A DNA stretch of 14,252 nucleotides from Candidatus Fermentibacterota bacterium (GTDB lineage: Bacteria; Fermentibacterota; Fermentibacteria; Fermentibacterales; Fermentibacteraceae): assembly GCA_022703195.1 (NCBI GenBank), contig JAKLEF010000018.1, positions 1-14,252 of the forward strand. Direction: 5' to 3'. The notes under the pieces are model-generated. The model saw only the letters and a list, made by a program, of their open reading frames with translations, did not search any database and had not been told where the DNA came from. A program made the translations under genes and the position numbers. Below are positions 1 through 6,393 of this stretch, piece after piece (position 1 is the stretch's first letter; the number at the start of each line of letters is the position of its first letter).

Positions 1-10
1 CCTCTACGGG

Positions 11-1252
11 ATGCCCAGCGACATTCGATCGAACCCAGTTCCCGGATGCCATCGGTCTTCGTCCCTATTCATTGCTCAGGCAGGACGTCCCGATCACGCG
101 CACCAGACGGTTCGAGAGATCGACCCATTGTCCGAGCGACAACTCCTCGGCCCGGGCGCTTGGCTTGAGCCCCATCGCGCCAAAGACCTCCTCCGACCGA
201 TCCTTTTCGAGCTGGAGAAGGGCGAGAAGGGCAACGCCGCCCTGGGCCTGCACATCGTGGCCGAGGGTGATTCGCTGGACCTGGCCGATCCCCTGGCCGG
301 GAGGTGGATGCGATACTGGCCCTACCCATACGGCAAGGCCTCGAGCGGCGTGCCGTTCATCGAGAGGCTGGAAGCGGGCCGCGAGGCGCTCGTGGTCGGC
401 GAGAGGGACCGGCGCGAACGCATGCGGCTGCTCTACGTGGGCTGGACGAGGGCGCGCGACAGGCTGGTGCTAGCGTCGCGGAAGGGCGCGCTGGCGAAGG
501 GGGCGCTCGAACTCCTGAAGGCGCCGGGTTCCGACGGCGTGACTCAGCCGGATGCCGACGAAGTCATCTGGGCCGGAGTGCCCGTGCGGCTGAAGCGCAG
601 GGAGGCGATGCCGGCGGAGAGGGAGGCGGGGCAGCCCGGGCCCGAGGCCATGCTGCCCGTGGGAACCCCCAGGGAGTATCCGCCGGCGGTCGTATACCCC
701 TCGAAGGCCGTGGCCGTCGAAGCATCTGCCGGAGAGCCGGTGATCCTCGGCGATCCCGTGCGGATCGGTCCCGTCGATGCCTGGGACCGCCTGGGGAACG
801 CCGTCCACGGGTTCTTCGCCGCCGACAGGCGGAGCTACCCCCCAGAACTCCGCACCACCATCGCCGGCCGCTTGCTCGAAGGCTGGGAGGTCGCCCGGGC
901 CATCCCGCCCGCCGACCTCGTCGGCATGGCCGACAGGCTCTGGAGCTGGATCGAAACGGCATGGCCGGATTCGCGCATCCTGCGTGAGTTGCCTCTTGCA
1001 GCCACAACCGAGGGCGGCGGGACGATGTCGGGCACGGCCGACCTAGTGGTCGATGCTGGCGACAGCCTGGTGCTGATCGACCACAAGACGTTCCCCGGGA
1101 GCCGCAGCCAGGCGTCGGTGGAAGTGATGAAGTACGCCGGCCAGCTATCCGCCTACCGAGGCATGCTCGAAGCCGCCACGGGGAGGCGCGTCGCCTCCTG
1201 CCACATCCACTGCCCCGTGTCGGGGATGGTCCTGCCACTGCTGTTCCCTTGA
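11..1252 (+). CDS. AddA/RecB-type helicase-nuclease, C-terminal part (5' end missing; chimeric N-terminus)
   Basis: This is the C-terminal third of a UvrD-family helicase fused to a RecB-type nuclease, the kind that processes DNA double-strand ends. Numbering is from the first ATG, but the frame is open to the window edge. Residues 71-110 carry an AddA-like block (PLAGRWMRYWPYPYG). Residues 140-152 (LLYVGWTRARDRL) are helicase motif VI. The nuclease domain looks complete: H265 (GNAVHGFF), E326 (RELPL), D344 (GTADLV), D357 and K359 (IDHKT), then Q378 and Y382 (QLSAY). Walker A and motifs II-V are absent. Residues 1-70 do not look like AddA; the same DNA read on the minus strand resembles the KsgA C-terminus. 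The gene therefore seems joined to foreign sequence near position 215-235. The family call is firm. Whether this is a genomic rearrangement or an assembly chimera cannot be told here. Confidence 0.85.
   Translation: MPSDIRSNPVPGCHRSSSLFIAQAGRPDHAHQTVREIDPLSERQLLGPGAWLEPHRAKDLLRPILFELEKGEKGNAALGLHIVAEGDSLDLADPLAGRWMRYWPYPYGKASSGVPFIERLEAGREALVVGERDRRERMRLLYVGWTRARDRLVLASRKGALAKGALELLKAPGSDGVTQPDADEVIWAGVPVRLKRREAMPAEREAGQPGPEAMLPVGTPREYPPAVVYPSKAVAVEASAGEPVILGDPVRIGPVDAWDRLGNAVHGFFAADRRSYPPELRTTIAGRLLEGWEVARAIPPADLVGMADRLWSWIETAWPDSRILRELPLAATTEGGGTMSGTADLVVDAGDSLVLIDHKTFPGSRSQASVEVMKYAGQLSAYRGMLEAATGRRVASCHIHCPVSGMVLPLLFP
65..232 (-). pseudogene. ksgA: KsgA (16S rRNA dimethyladenosine transferase) C-terminal fragment
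   Basis: The minus-strand frame ending at a TAG at 65-67 reads DRSEEVFGAMGLKPSARAEE, then LSLGQWVDLSNRL. This follows the known KsgA C-terminus, where E. coli has a GMGIDPAMRAENISVAQY-type segment. Only about the last 50 residues are present. The RRKxL motif that should lie just upstream and the whole methyltransferase domain are missing, and the frame beyond about 232 continues into sequence that is AddA on the other strand. KsgA dimethylates two adenosines near the 3' end of 16S rRNA; this piece could not do so. The upper boundary is approximate. The match comes from remembered family motifs and no alignment was run. Confidence 0.55.
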
Positions 1253-1271
1253 TCGACTGACATCGACGCGA

Positions 1272-1290
1272 GTCGAGTCCTCATCTCGAC
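1272..1290 (+). terminator. Hairpin after the AddA-like gene (no U-tract)
   Basis: GTCGAG and CTCGAC form a perfect 6-bp stem around a 7-nt loop, 20 nt past the stop codon at 1252. An overlapping alternative pairs TCGACT with AGTCGA just upstream. No T-run follows, so classical Rho-independent termination is not shown. Confidence 0.35.
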
Positions 1291-1342
1291 AGAATCGCCT
1301 ACTACCTGCGGATGGCCGTTCCGGATGCCCGATGCTCTTCCC

Positions 1343-1390
1343 TTGACATCGTGCAGCAATTGCTACAGATATGAACAGGTATGATACAGT
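1343..1390 (+). promoter_or_regulatory. Candidate promoter and operator of the MqsR-like/Panacea operon
   Basis: A consensus -35 (TTGACA, 1343-1348) lies about 80 nt before the toxin start. The -10 is unclear: an extended-type TGC-TACAGA at 1361-1369 gives a short 15-nt spacer. Between and after these lie a 10-bp palindrome, AGCAATTGCT (1355-1364), and two adjacent 10-bp direct repeats that differ at one base, ACAGATATGA (1365-1374) and ACAGGTATGA (1375-1384), followed by a partial third copy. Helically phased repeats over a promoter suit binding by the HTH antitoxin encoded downstream. Autoregulation is inferred from family behaviour. Confidence 0.45.
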
Positions 1391-1426
1391 AAGGGTCCGA
1401 CGGAGGAGGCGGCACATGGAGTACAG

Positions 1427-1801
1427 ATGGATGCGACAGAGGACTTCGGGAACATTCGCAGGGAAGTAGCAGCCTTCCTGGGCGAGTTCAGGAGGATAGC
1501 AGCTGGCAAGGGTTTGATCCGAGTGGACGAAAGCGCGAAGAACTGGGACACGCTGATGCAGTTAGGGATCGCCGAGAAGCAGCGATTCGAAGAGATCCTG
1601 ACAGTTTCGTTGACGGATTTCTGCGACATCTCCCCGGAGCGGATCGAGGGGGAGGGCCGCTGTTGCATCTTCGGCAAATCCGTGTGCAACTCATTGGTTT
1701 ACATCAAGTTGAAGCTCGAGGACAGGGAAGGGATCCCATTCGCAAGGTGCGTATCCTTCCATGAGCCCGAGAGAGAGATGGAGTTCCCATTAAGGAGATG
1801 A
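1427..1801 (+). CDS. MqsR-like toxin of a toxin-antitoxin pair
   Basis: A 124-residue protein with the layout I associate with the longer MqsR-type toxins. An N-terminal helix is followed by NWDTLMQLGIAEKQRFEEIL, then FCDISPE, CIFGKSVCNSLVYIKLKL and CVSFHEPEREMEFPL. MqsR is a RelE-fold, ribosome-independent mRNA interferase in the cytoplasm, and its VYLK and VSFK strands resemble VYIKLKL and CVSFHE here. The next gene overlaps by 4 nt (ATGA) and starts with an MqsA-type zinc finger, which supports the pairing. The start at 1427 is the only one that fits the frame; a GGAG lies 5 nt upstream. A stronger GGAGGAGG at 1402-1409 is better placed for an ATG at 1416, but that frame stops after 17 codons. 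RNase activity is inferred from the family only. Confidence 0.65.
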   Translation: MDATEDFGNIRREVAAFLGEFRRIAAGKGLIRVDESAKNWDTLMQLGIAEKQRFEEILTVSLTDFCDISPERIEGEGRCCIFGKSVCNSLVYIKLKLEDREGIPFARCVSFHEPEREMEFPLRR

Positions 1802-1806
1802 GGAGA

Positions 1807-2832
1807 ATGAGCGACAGGCTCTGCCCGGCATGCGGCGCGGAAGCCCTTTCGGAGAACGGGATCGTTCGCGAATGCCTGACAGTGCGAGGTGAGGAGATAA
1901 GGGTCGAGGCCGAAGGCTGCGCCTGTTCGTCCTGCGGACAGAGATTCAGAGGGGACATGACCCCGTGGGACGTTGCCGACGACGTGTTCAGGCAGTACCG
2001 GAAGCGCCACGGGATGCTGCAGCCCGAGGATATACGGTCCTTCCGCCTGAAGATGGACATGACCCAGGAGGAGCTTGCGGGCCTTGTCGGGTGCAGCAGG
2101 GTGACGATAAGCAGATACGAGAACGGCGCCCTGCAGGAGGCCTCGCACGAAAACCTGCTGAGAACCGCGATGGATCCCGGCGGCTTCAGGAAGATGCTCG
2201 GGAGTTCGTCGATCCCGGATGTCCGGCAGCGGGAACTCCTCGCCCGTTTCAGGGAGGAGGGGATCTCCGCGCAGGCATCGCTCGAATCGCTGCTGGGCAG
2301 CTCGTCACCCAGCGAGTTCACGGGCTTCAGCCGACCAGACGCAGACAAGCTGGTCGCGGCGGTACTCTATTTCTGCAGGAAAGGGATCTCACGCACCAAG
2401 CTGAACAAGCTACTGTTCTACGCCGACTTCCTCCATTACAAGGAGTTCGGCGTGTCGATCACAGGGGCGAAGTACGCCCACCTGCCCTTCGGTCCCTGTC
2501 TCGACGAGTACCAGCAAATCCTAGCCATGCTGATCGAAGGCAGGAAGGCTCTCGGGGTCGAGGAGGTAGAGAGCTCCGGGCGTGAAGGGGAGATGATCGA
2601 GCTCCTGAAGTCACAGATCTCACCCGACCTGGGGGTTTTCTCTCCGTCCGAGATGCAGGTGATAGGCGCTGTCGCCCACCAGCTCGAGAGCCAGGGGGCC
2701 GAGACGCTCAGCAGGATGTCGCACGAAGAAAAGGCCTGGAAGGAAACCGTCGACGGTCAGCTCATCTCGTTCGAGTACGCAGCCGACCTCGGCCTGGAGA
2801 TGACACCTGGAAGGAGGGACGTACGGGGATGA
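1807..2832 (+). CDS. MqsA-type zinc-finger/HTH antitoxin with SocA/Panacea-like domain
   Basis: A 341-residue protein with three parts. Residues 6-43 form an MqsA/YgiT-like zinc finger with paired cysteines (CPACG, then CACSSCG). Residues 75-110 form an HTH (DIRSFRLKMDMTQEELAGLV, then CSRVTISRYENG). Residues about 182-330 look like the SocA/GepA (DUF4065, 'Panacea') domain, seen in KLNKLLFYADFLHYKEFG, YAHLPFGP and the C-terminal helix with SHEEKAW. Known MqsA proteins neutralise MqsR and repress their own operon, and Panacea domains neutralise many unrelated toxins, so this protein could be a two-module antitoxin. The start at 1807 has AAGGAG 9 nt upstream. An ATG at 1798 overlaps the toxin stop but has no room for a ribosome site. 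The next gene overlaps by 4 nt. Domain calls are confident; partner specificity is inferred. Confidence 0.85.
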   Translation: MSDRLCPACGAEALSENGIVRECLTVRGEEIRVEAEGCACSSCGQRFRGDMTPWDVADDVFRQYRKRHGMLQPEDIRSFRLKMDMTQEELAGLVGCSRVTISRYENGALQEASHENLLRTAMDPGGFRKMLGSSSIPDVRQRELLARFREEGISAQASLESLLGSSSPSEFTGFSRPDADKLVAAVLYFCRKGISRTKLNKLLFYADFLHYKEFGVSITGAKYAHLPFGPCLDEYQQILAMLIEGRKALGVEEVESSGREGEMIELLKSQISPDLGVFSPSEMQVIGAVAHQLESQGAETLSRMSHEEKAWKETVDGQLISFEYAADLGLEMTPGRRDVRG

Positions 2833-3044
2833 AGATCATCAGGCTGCAGGTGCCCGATTCGATCACCAGGGCGAGTGGTGGCGGCAGCTTCACCCGCTCG
2901 AGGGAGATAGAGGTCGACGCGGAGACGATCATCAAGGCTCTCACGACCAACGACTACCACGACAGCTGGTACTTCCCCGACCCTGATTCGGTGAAGGTCC
3001 TCTCGGTCGAGGACAGCCCGGAGGGTTCTCCCGGTACGACCTGA
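2829..3044 (+). CDS. Small protein of unknown function, third gene of the toxin-antitoxin operon
   Basis: A 71-residue acidic protein, beginning MKIIRLQVPDSITRASGGGS and with a later IIKALTTNDYHDSWYFPDP segment. It has no cysteine, no membrane segment and no motif I recognise. Its ATG overlaps the antitoxin stop (ATGA), so it is very likely translated with it. The start is fixed by this overlap, and AAGGAGGGACG upstream provides a ribosome site. A strong hairpin follows 15 nt after the stop, marking it as the last gene of the unit. It could be an accessory factor of the toxin-antitoxin pair or an unrelated passenger. Confidence 0.7.
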   Translation: MKIIRLQVPDSITRASGGGSFTRSREIEVDAETIIKALTTNDYHDSWYFPDPDSVKVLSVEDSPEGSPGTT

Positions 3045-3059
3045 CAACTGAACTGAGGT

Positions 3060-3090
3060 TGAATCGAAGTGGAGTATCACCTTCGATTCA
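3060..3090 (+). terminator. Hairpin after the toxin-antitoxin operon
   Basis: TGAATCGAAG and CTTCGATTCA are a perfect 10-bp inverted repeat around an 11-nt loop, 15 nt after the stop of the third gene. No T-run follows. The position suggests transcript termination or 3' protection. Confidence 0.5.
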
Positions 3091-3179
3091 TAGAAGACCA
3101 GGCACCCCTCTAGCACCCGCCTCCTCTACTGGGTTCCTGTGTAGTAGCGCCACAGTCTGCTAACAAAGATAGACAAGTA

Positions 3180-3209
3180 TTGACATCTGTTGCTAAGGCA
3201 CTATAGTGC
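3180..3209 (+). promoter_or_regulatory. Strong promoter with a 12-bp palindromic operator candidate over the -10
   Basis: TTGACA (3180-3185), a 16-nt spacer and TATAGT (3202-3207) form a near-consensus sigma70-type promoter, 25 nt before the YdjM-like start. The -10 is embedded in a perfect palindrome, GCACTATAGTGC (3198-3209). A protein bound there would block polymerase. The obvious candidate is the XRE-COG2856 regulator encoded two positions downstream in the same unit; that link is inferred. Confidence 0.7.
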
Positions 3210-3231
3210 AATTGGAAGGGAGGTGATTATC

Positions 3232-3681
3232 ATGCCTGGAAGTGAAGCTCATGCTCTGGCGGGATTTGCCGCTGGAGTCGTTGCCATTCCTGCCTGCAGA
3301 AGAGAGCTGACTTCAGATCCAAGCCCGTTCGAGATTGTGATCGAGGTATTCTCAGCCTGCCTGGGAGCCCGTCTGCCCGACCTGCTCGAACCTGCTGACG
3401 GTCCGGATCACAGGGGGTTCTTCCACTCCATCGTGTTTGGAGGCCTTCTGGCAATCGTGTCGCTCAACGCAGTTTTACATCTGCGAAGGGAGCTTGAAGA
3501 GCTGGAAGCTTCTTTCAGCTGGTATAGAGTTAACGGAAGGCCTGTCCTGCCGGAAGACCTTTCGTCGTACCGGATCCTCCGGTGGATCCTCTGTTGTGTA
3601 ACGGGGTTCTCCTGCGGGTACGTATCCCACCTGGTCCTCGACGGTATGACTCCAAAGAGCCTGCCGCTGCTGGGGCTCTAA
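3232..3681 (+). CDS. YdjM-like (DUF457) membrane protein, putative metal-dependent hydrolase
   Basis: A 149-residue protein with the signature of the YdjM/DUF457 family of inner-membrane, putatively metal-dependent hydrolases. It has an N-terminal HALAGFAAG, then GARLPDLLEPADGPDHRGFF followed by HS, and a C-terminal GYVSHLVLDGMTPKSLPLLG. The conserved histidines and aspartates are the presumed metal ligands. Hydrophobic stretches around SIVFGGLLAIVSLNAVL and ILRWILCCVTGFSCGYVSHL fit membrane segments. Some family members are LexA-controlled, but no LexA box is seen here. The start at 3232 has GGGAGGTGATT just upstream; an in-frame ATG at 3190 lies inside the promoter and is rejected. The XRE-COG2856 gene follows after 13 nt. 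The substrate is unknown. Confidence 0.8.
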   Translation: MPGSEAHALAGFAAGVVAIPACRRELTSDPSPFEIVIEVFSACLGARLPDLLEPADGPDHRGFFHSIVFGGLLAIVSLNAVLHLRRELEELEASFSWYRVNGRPVLPEDLSSYRILRWILCCVTGFSCGYVSHLVLDGMTPKSLPLLGL

Positions 3682-3694
3682 GAAGGGAGGGCTG

Positions 3695-4918
3695 ATGCCC
3701 GAAGTCAGGATCGGCGACAGGATCCGCCAGATCCGCGAGAGACAGGGCATAAGCCAGGACACCCTGGCGAAGTGGCTGGGGATCTCCCGCTCGATGCTCG
3801 TGCTGCTCGAGTCGGGGGAGACCCAGCCCGGCCTGTCGGTGCTGGACAAACTGGCCTATCGGCTGGGGTGCGATCTCAGGACCCTCGTGTCCGGCCCGGC
3901 AGGTATCGATCCTGCTCTCGTGATGCTCCGTGCTGATCCTGCTCTCGAGGGGAATGTCGAAGCCTACGAATCCATACAGAAGTGTCTGAGGATAGGAGAA
4001 GAAGCAGCGCGCCTCGAAAGCGTCCTCGGAATAGACAGGTCCGGAGCCGGTCAGATCAGATACCCTTCCGCCGCTCCGTCGTCGAAGATGGATGCCGTGA
4101 GGCAGGGCGAGCGGGCCGCCGTCTCCGAGAGGCGCCGGCTGGGTCTAGGCGACTCTCCTGTCGACAACATGGTCAACCTTCTCGAAGGCGAGGGGATCTG
4201 CACCTCCCAGACCGCCCTCTCCAGCCATGTTTCCGGCGTTTCGATCCAGAGCCCTCACGGGATCTTCGTCTTCGTAAACAGTTCCCATCCGGTTTCGAGG
4301 AGGAGGTTCTCCTTCGCCCACGAGTATGCCCATGTCATCCTGGATCTCAGGGAGGATTCGAGCGTAGTGGTTAGCCTCGAGGATGAAGCGAACCTGCTCC
4401 TCGAGGTGCGTGCGAACGCTTTCGCAGCGGCATTCCTCGCTCCGGATACGGGATGCAGGGCATTCCTGCAGGAGAGCGGCAAGGGTAGATCGTCACGCGT
4501 CGAGTACTCGGCCTTTGGCGGTGGCGACCGTGTACAGGTGAACGAGAGGAACGTAGCATCCCGGCATTCCGTCCAGGCTTTCGACATCCTGCTGCTTGCG
4601 CGTCACTTCGGGGTCAGCCCCGAAGTTGCGGCGTTCCGGCTGTCGAACCTGGGGTTCCTCTGCGACGAGGAGAGGGATCGGTTCCTCGAAGCCAACAGGA
4701 GCGGGGCTCTCGCGGCTCTGAAGAAGCTCCTGCGGGATCGCCAGTGGTTCGAGGACAGCGAGGATTACAGCTTCTCGTCGAGGATGCTGGGTCTGGCGCT
4801 CGAGGCCCGACGCAGGGGCGAGATCACCTCCGGGCGGCTGATCGAGATCGCCGAACTAGTCGGCATCGACAGGTCAGCAGTGGAAGATGCTCTGACGACA
4901 GTCGACGCGGATGACTGA
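3695..4918 (+). CDS. XRE-COG2856 regulator: HTH plus ImmA/IrrE-type metallopeptidase
   Basis: A 407-residue protein. Residues 7-60 form an XRE HTH (IRQIRERQGISQDTLAKWLG). Residues about 150-260 form an ImmA/IrrE-type (COG2856) zinc peptidase domain, with HEYAH at 209-213 and E237 in the LLLEVRANAFAAAFLAP helix as likely third ligand. The C-terminal 140 residues are helical and include PEVAAFRLSNLGFL, common in this family. ImmA/IrrE relatives cleave repressors; fused XRE-COG2856 proteins are known as antitoxin-like partners of toxin genes. The downstream PIN gene overlaps by 8 nt, which fits that pairing. A good ribosome site (GAAGGGAGGG) precedes the ATG. It probably controls the palindromic promoter at 3180-3209. 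Whether it acts mainly as protease or repressor is open. Confidence 0.85.
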   Translation: MPEVRIGDRIRQIRERQGISQDTLAKWLGISRSMLVLLESGETQPGLSVLDKLAYRLGCDLRTLVSGPAGIDPALVMLRADPALEGNVEAYESIQKCLRIGEEAARLESVLGIDRSGAGQIRYPSAAPSSKMDAVRQGERAAVSERRRLGLGDSPVDNMVNLLEGEGICTSQTALSSHVSGVSIQSPHGIFVFVNSSHPVSRRRFSFAHEYAHVILDLREDSSVVVSLEDEANLLLEVRANAFAAAFLAPDTGCRAFLQESGKGRSSRVEYSAFGGGDRVQVNERNVASRHSVQAFDILLLARHFGVSPEVAAFRLSNLGFLCDEERDRFLEANRSGALAALKKLLRDRQWFEDSEDYSFSSRMLGLALEARRRGEITSGRLIEIAELVGIDRSAVEDALTTVDADD

Positions 4919-5474
4919 TCTAGGAACCGAATCCAGTGCTGAACCGCTAGTTCGGCGCAGGATCGCTGTGGATGCCTGCATCCTGATCAACTATCTCAGG
5001 CTGGGCCGGCTGGACATCCTCGAGGAGTCGGCTTCTCTGCTTCCTGTCGTCACTCGATCCGTTCTGGACGAGATCACGGACAAGAGCCAGCGGGAGGAAC
5101 TCGAGGGGTCCATCGCGGCAGGGCATATCGAGCTAATCGATCCCGATCCATCAGCTCTGGATATATTCATAGCAGCAATCGAATCGGGCCTCGGTCGCGG
5201 CGAGGCATCGTGCACGGCCCTCTGCGCAACGACCGGCATGCTCCTCGGCTGCGACGAGAAGGTCCGATGCTTCAGAAGGCTGACAGAGGCCGCTGGACTG
5301 TCTGACCGTATCGTGACTACGCGTGATATGGTGTTGATGGCGATACGTGAAGGAAGGCTGGGCATCGACGATGCGAACGTCCTCCTCGGAGACCTGAGAA
5401 TCCGTTTCCGATTCAATGTCCCGGACATCCTCCAGAGTGAGATCCAGGGCAGCCTGCCGATCGAATCGGGTTGA
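4911..5474 (+). CDS. PIN-like domain protein, likely toxin partner of XRE-COG2856
   Basis: A 187-residue protein with a PIN-like nuclease layout. D21 sits in the first strand (RRIAVDACILINYLRLGRLD), an acidic pair D53/E54 follows in SVLDEI, E98 lies in LGRGEAS, and D115 in LGCDEKVRCFRR. This matches the acidic residues that bind magnesium or manganese in PIN RNases. PIN toxins cut RNA, often tRNA or rRNA. The ATG lies inside the 3' end of the XRE-COG2856 gene (8-nt overlap), so the two are made together. A C-terminal stretch with GIDDANVLLGDLRIRFRFNV is typical of the related 'DUF3368-like' PIN group. Toxicity is inferred; nothing in the sequence proves it. Confidence 0.75.
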   Translation: MTDLGTESSAEPLVRRRIAVDACILINYLRLGRLDILEESASLLPVVTRSVLDEITDKSQREELEGSIAAGHIELIDPDPSALDIFIAAIESGLGRGEASCTALCATTGMLLGCDEKVRCFRRLTEAAGLSDRIVTTRDMVLMAIREGRLGIDDANVLLGDLRIRFRFNVPDILQSEIQGSLPIESG

Positions 5475-5507
5475 ACCGGGCTCGCTTTCTGGTATTCCAT
5501 CTATGAG

Positions 5508-5831
5508 TCAGAACGGCGGGTAGGTGGTTCTCGTCGTGCCGCGCTCGTCGAGGCGGAAGCAGGGCCGGCCGGCCAGGAACGAGATTCGTGGCTTGCTCTC
5601 CGACATGAGGCTTTCGGCCTCGGCTTCGGCGAGGCGGGCGAACCAGCGGATCTGGTCGTCTGGGCGGGCTTCGTCGAAGTAGATGTACTCGTAGAAGCGC
5701 TCGAACCACCATGCCCCGCAGGTCTGACACCGGCAGAGCGTCTGCCTGTCGTGGTCGTCCCCGTTCAGGACCTTTTCGGTTTCGAGAAACGGGTTTATGC
5801 AGCAGTCGAGCCATGGGGCATCCAGAGCCAT
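5508..5831 (-). CDS. Small cysteine-rich (CxCxxC) protein of unknown function
   Basis: A 107-residue protein. It has a CC pair at 10-11 and C33, C35 and C38 in a CRCQTCGAWWFERFYEY segment, which may bind zinc. An acidic, helical middle follows (RPDDQIRWFARLAEAEAESL). Its ATG overlaps the stop of the WapI-like gene by one base (TGATG), so translation is coupled and the start is secure. The longer upstream frame is antisense to nothing useful and only shadows the WapI-like gene. I do not recognise a named family. Its place behind a nuclease gene and an immunity-like gene suggests an accessory or second immunity role, which is inference. Confidence 0.75.
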   Translation of the reverse strand: MALDAPWLDCCINPFLETEKVLNGDDHDRQTLCRCQTCGAWWFERFYEYIYFDEARPDDQIRWFARLAEAEAESLMSESKPRISFLAGRPCFRLDERGTTRTTYPPF

Positions 5832-6337
5832 CAGTCTTCTCTCGACAGGTGATCCGGCATCGATCTCACCGGGTACGATTCCGCTAGCCTGCGGCAGCTC
5901 GCTGCGGCCTCTGAGAGTTCTGCAGGAGTCAGCATGAAGTGGAGCTTCGAATCCATGCGCTCCCTTACCGATCCCGAGCCCGTGGGCCTTCCCAGTTCGC
6001 TCTCGAGAAAGACGGTGAACAGGTACAGCCCGTCGTCCCTCGCGGCCTCGAACGACAGGCAGGGCTCCATGAAGCAGATGGAGACGGGGTCTGACTTCAG
6101 GTTCCCGAAATTCTCGAGCCAGCCGACGAGCCTGGCGAGTTCGCCAGCCGTCAGGCTGGGATCGACGATCCGCCATGCCCGCCCCTCGGCATCTACCGCC
6201 TCTACATCGGCCAGGAGCCAGTTCCGGTCCTCTATCTGCTGACCTTCCTCGAATTCGGGATACTGATAGCCCGCTATCCCCATCTCGAACCTCGTGCCGT
6301 CACGCGATTCCAGTTTCATCACACCGTTCTCCGTCAT
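5831..6337 (-). CDS. WapI-like immunity-family protein
   Basis: A 168-residue protein. Its pattern is FEMGIAGYQYPE near the N-terminus, then DRNWLLADVEAV, a DPSLTAGELARLVGWLENFG block, and FMEPCLSFEAARDDGLYLFT. That matches the group annotated as WapI-type immunity proteins, named for the protein that protects Bacillus from the WapA contact-dependent toxin. Relatives often occur far from any WapA, so the name is only a family label. The start at 6337 has GGGAGG upstream; the longer frame to 6622 overlaps the nuclease gene and has non-protein-like composition. It follows the PD-(D/E)XK-Sel1 gene by 56 nt and overlaps the next gene by one base. It could restrain the upstream nuclease; this is untested. 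Confidence 0.65.
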   Translation of the reverse strand: MTENGVMKLESRDGTRFEMGIAGYQYPEFEEGQQIEDRNWLLADVEAVDAEGRAWRIVDPSLTAGELARLVGWLENFGNLKSDPVSICFMEPCLSFEAARDDGLYLFTVFLESELGRPTGSGSVRERMDSKLHFMLTPAELSEAAASCRRLAESYPVRSMPDHLSRED

Positions 6338-6393
6338 CCCCGGCCTCCCGGGATGTTCGGCGGCCGCCGCCAGGAAGCCGCCGTGATGCTCAC

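Noticed and set aside
1416..1469. ATG at 1416 with the best-placed GGAGGAGG ribosome site
   Set aside because: Its frame stops after 17 codons; the MqsR-like frame starts at 1427. It could be a tiny leader ORF but nothing else supports it.
3190..3231. Upstream ATG extending the YdjM-like protein by 14 residues
   Set aside because: It lies within the promoter spacer and has no ribosome site; the ATG at 3232 has a strong one and matches the family N-terminus.
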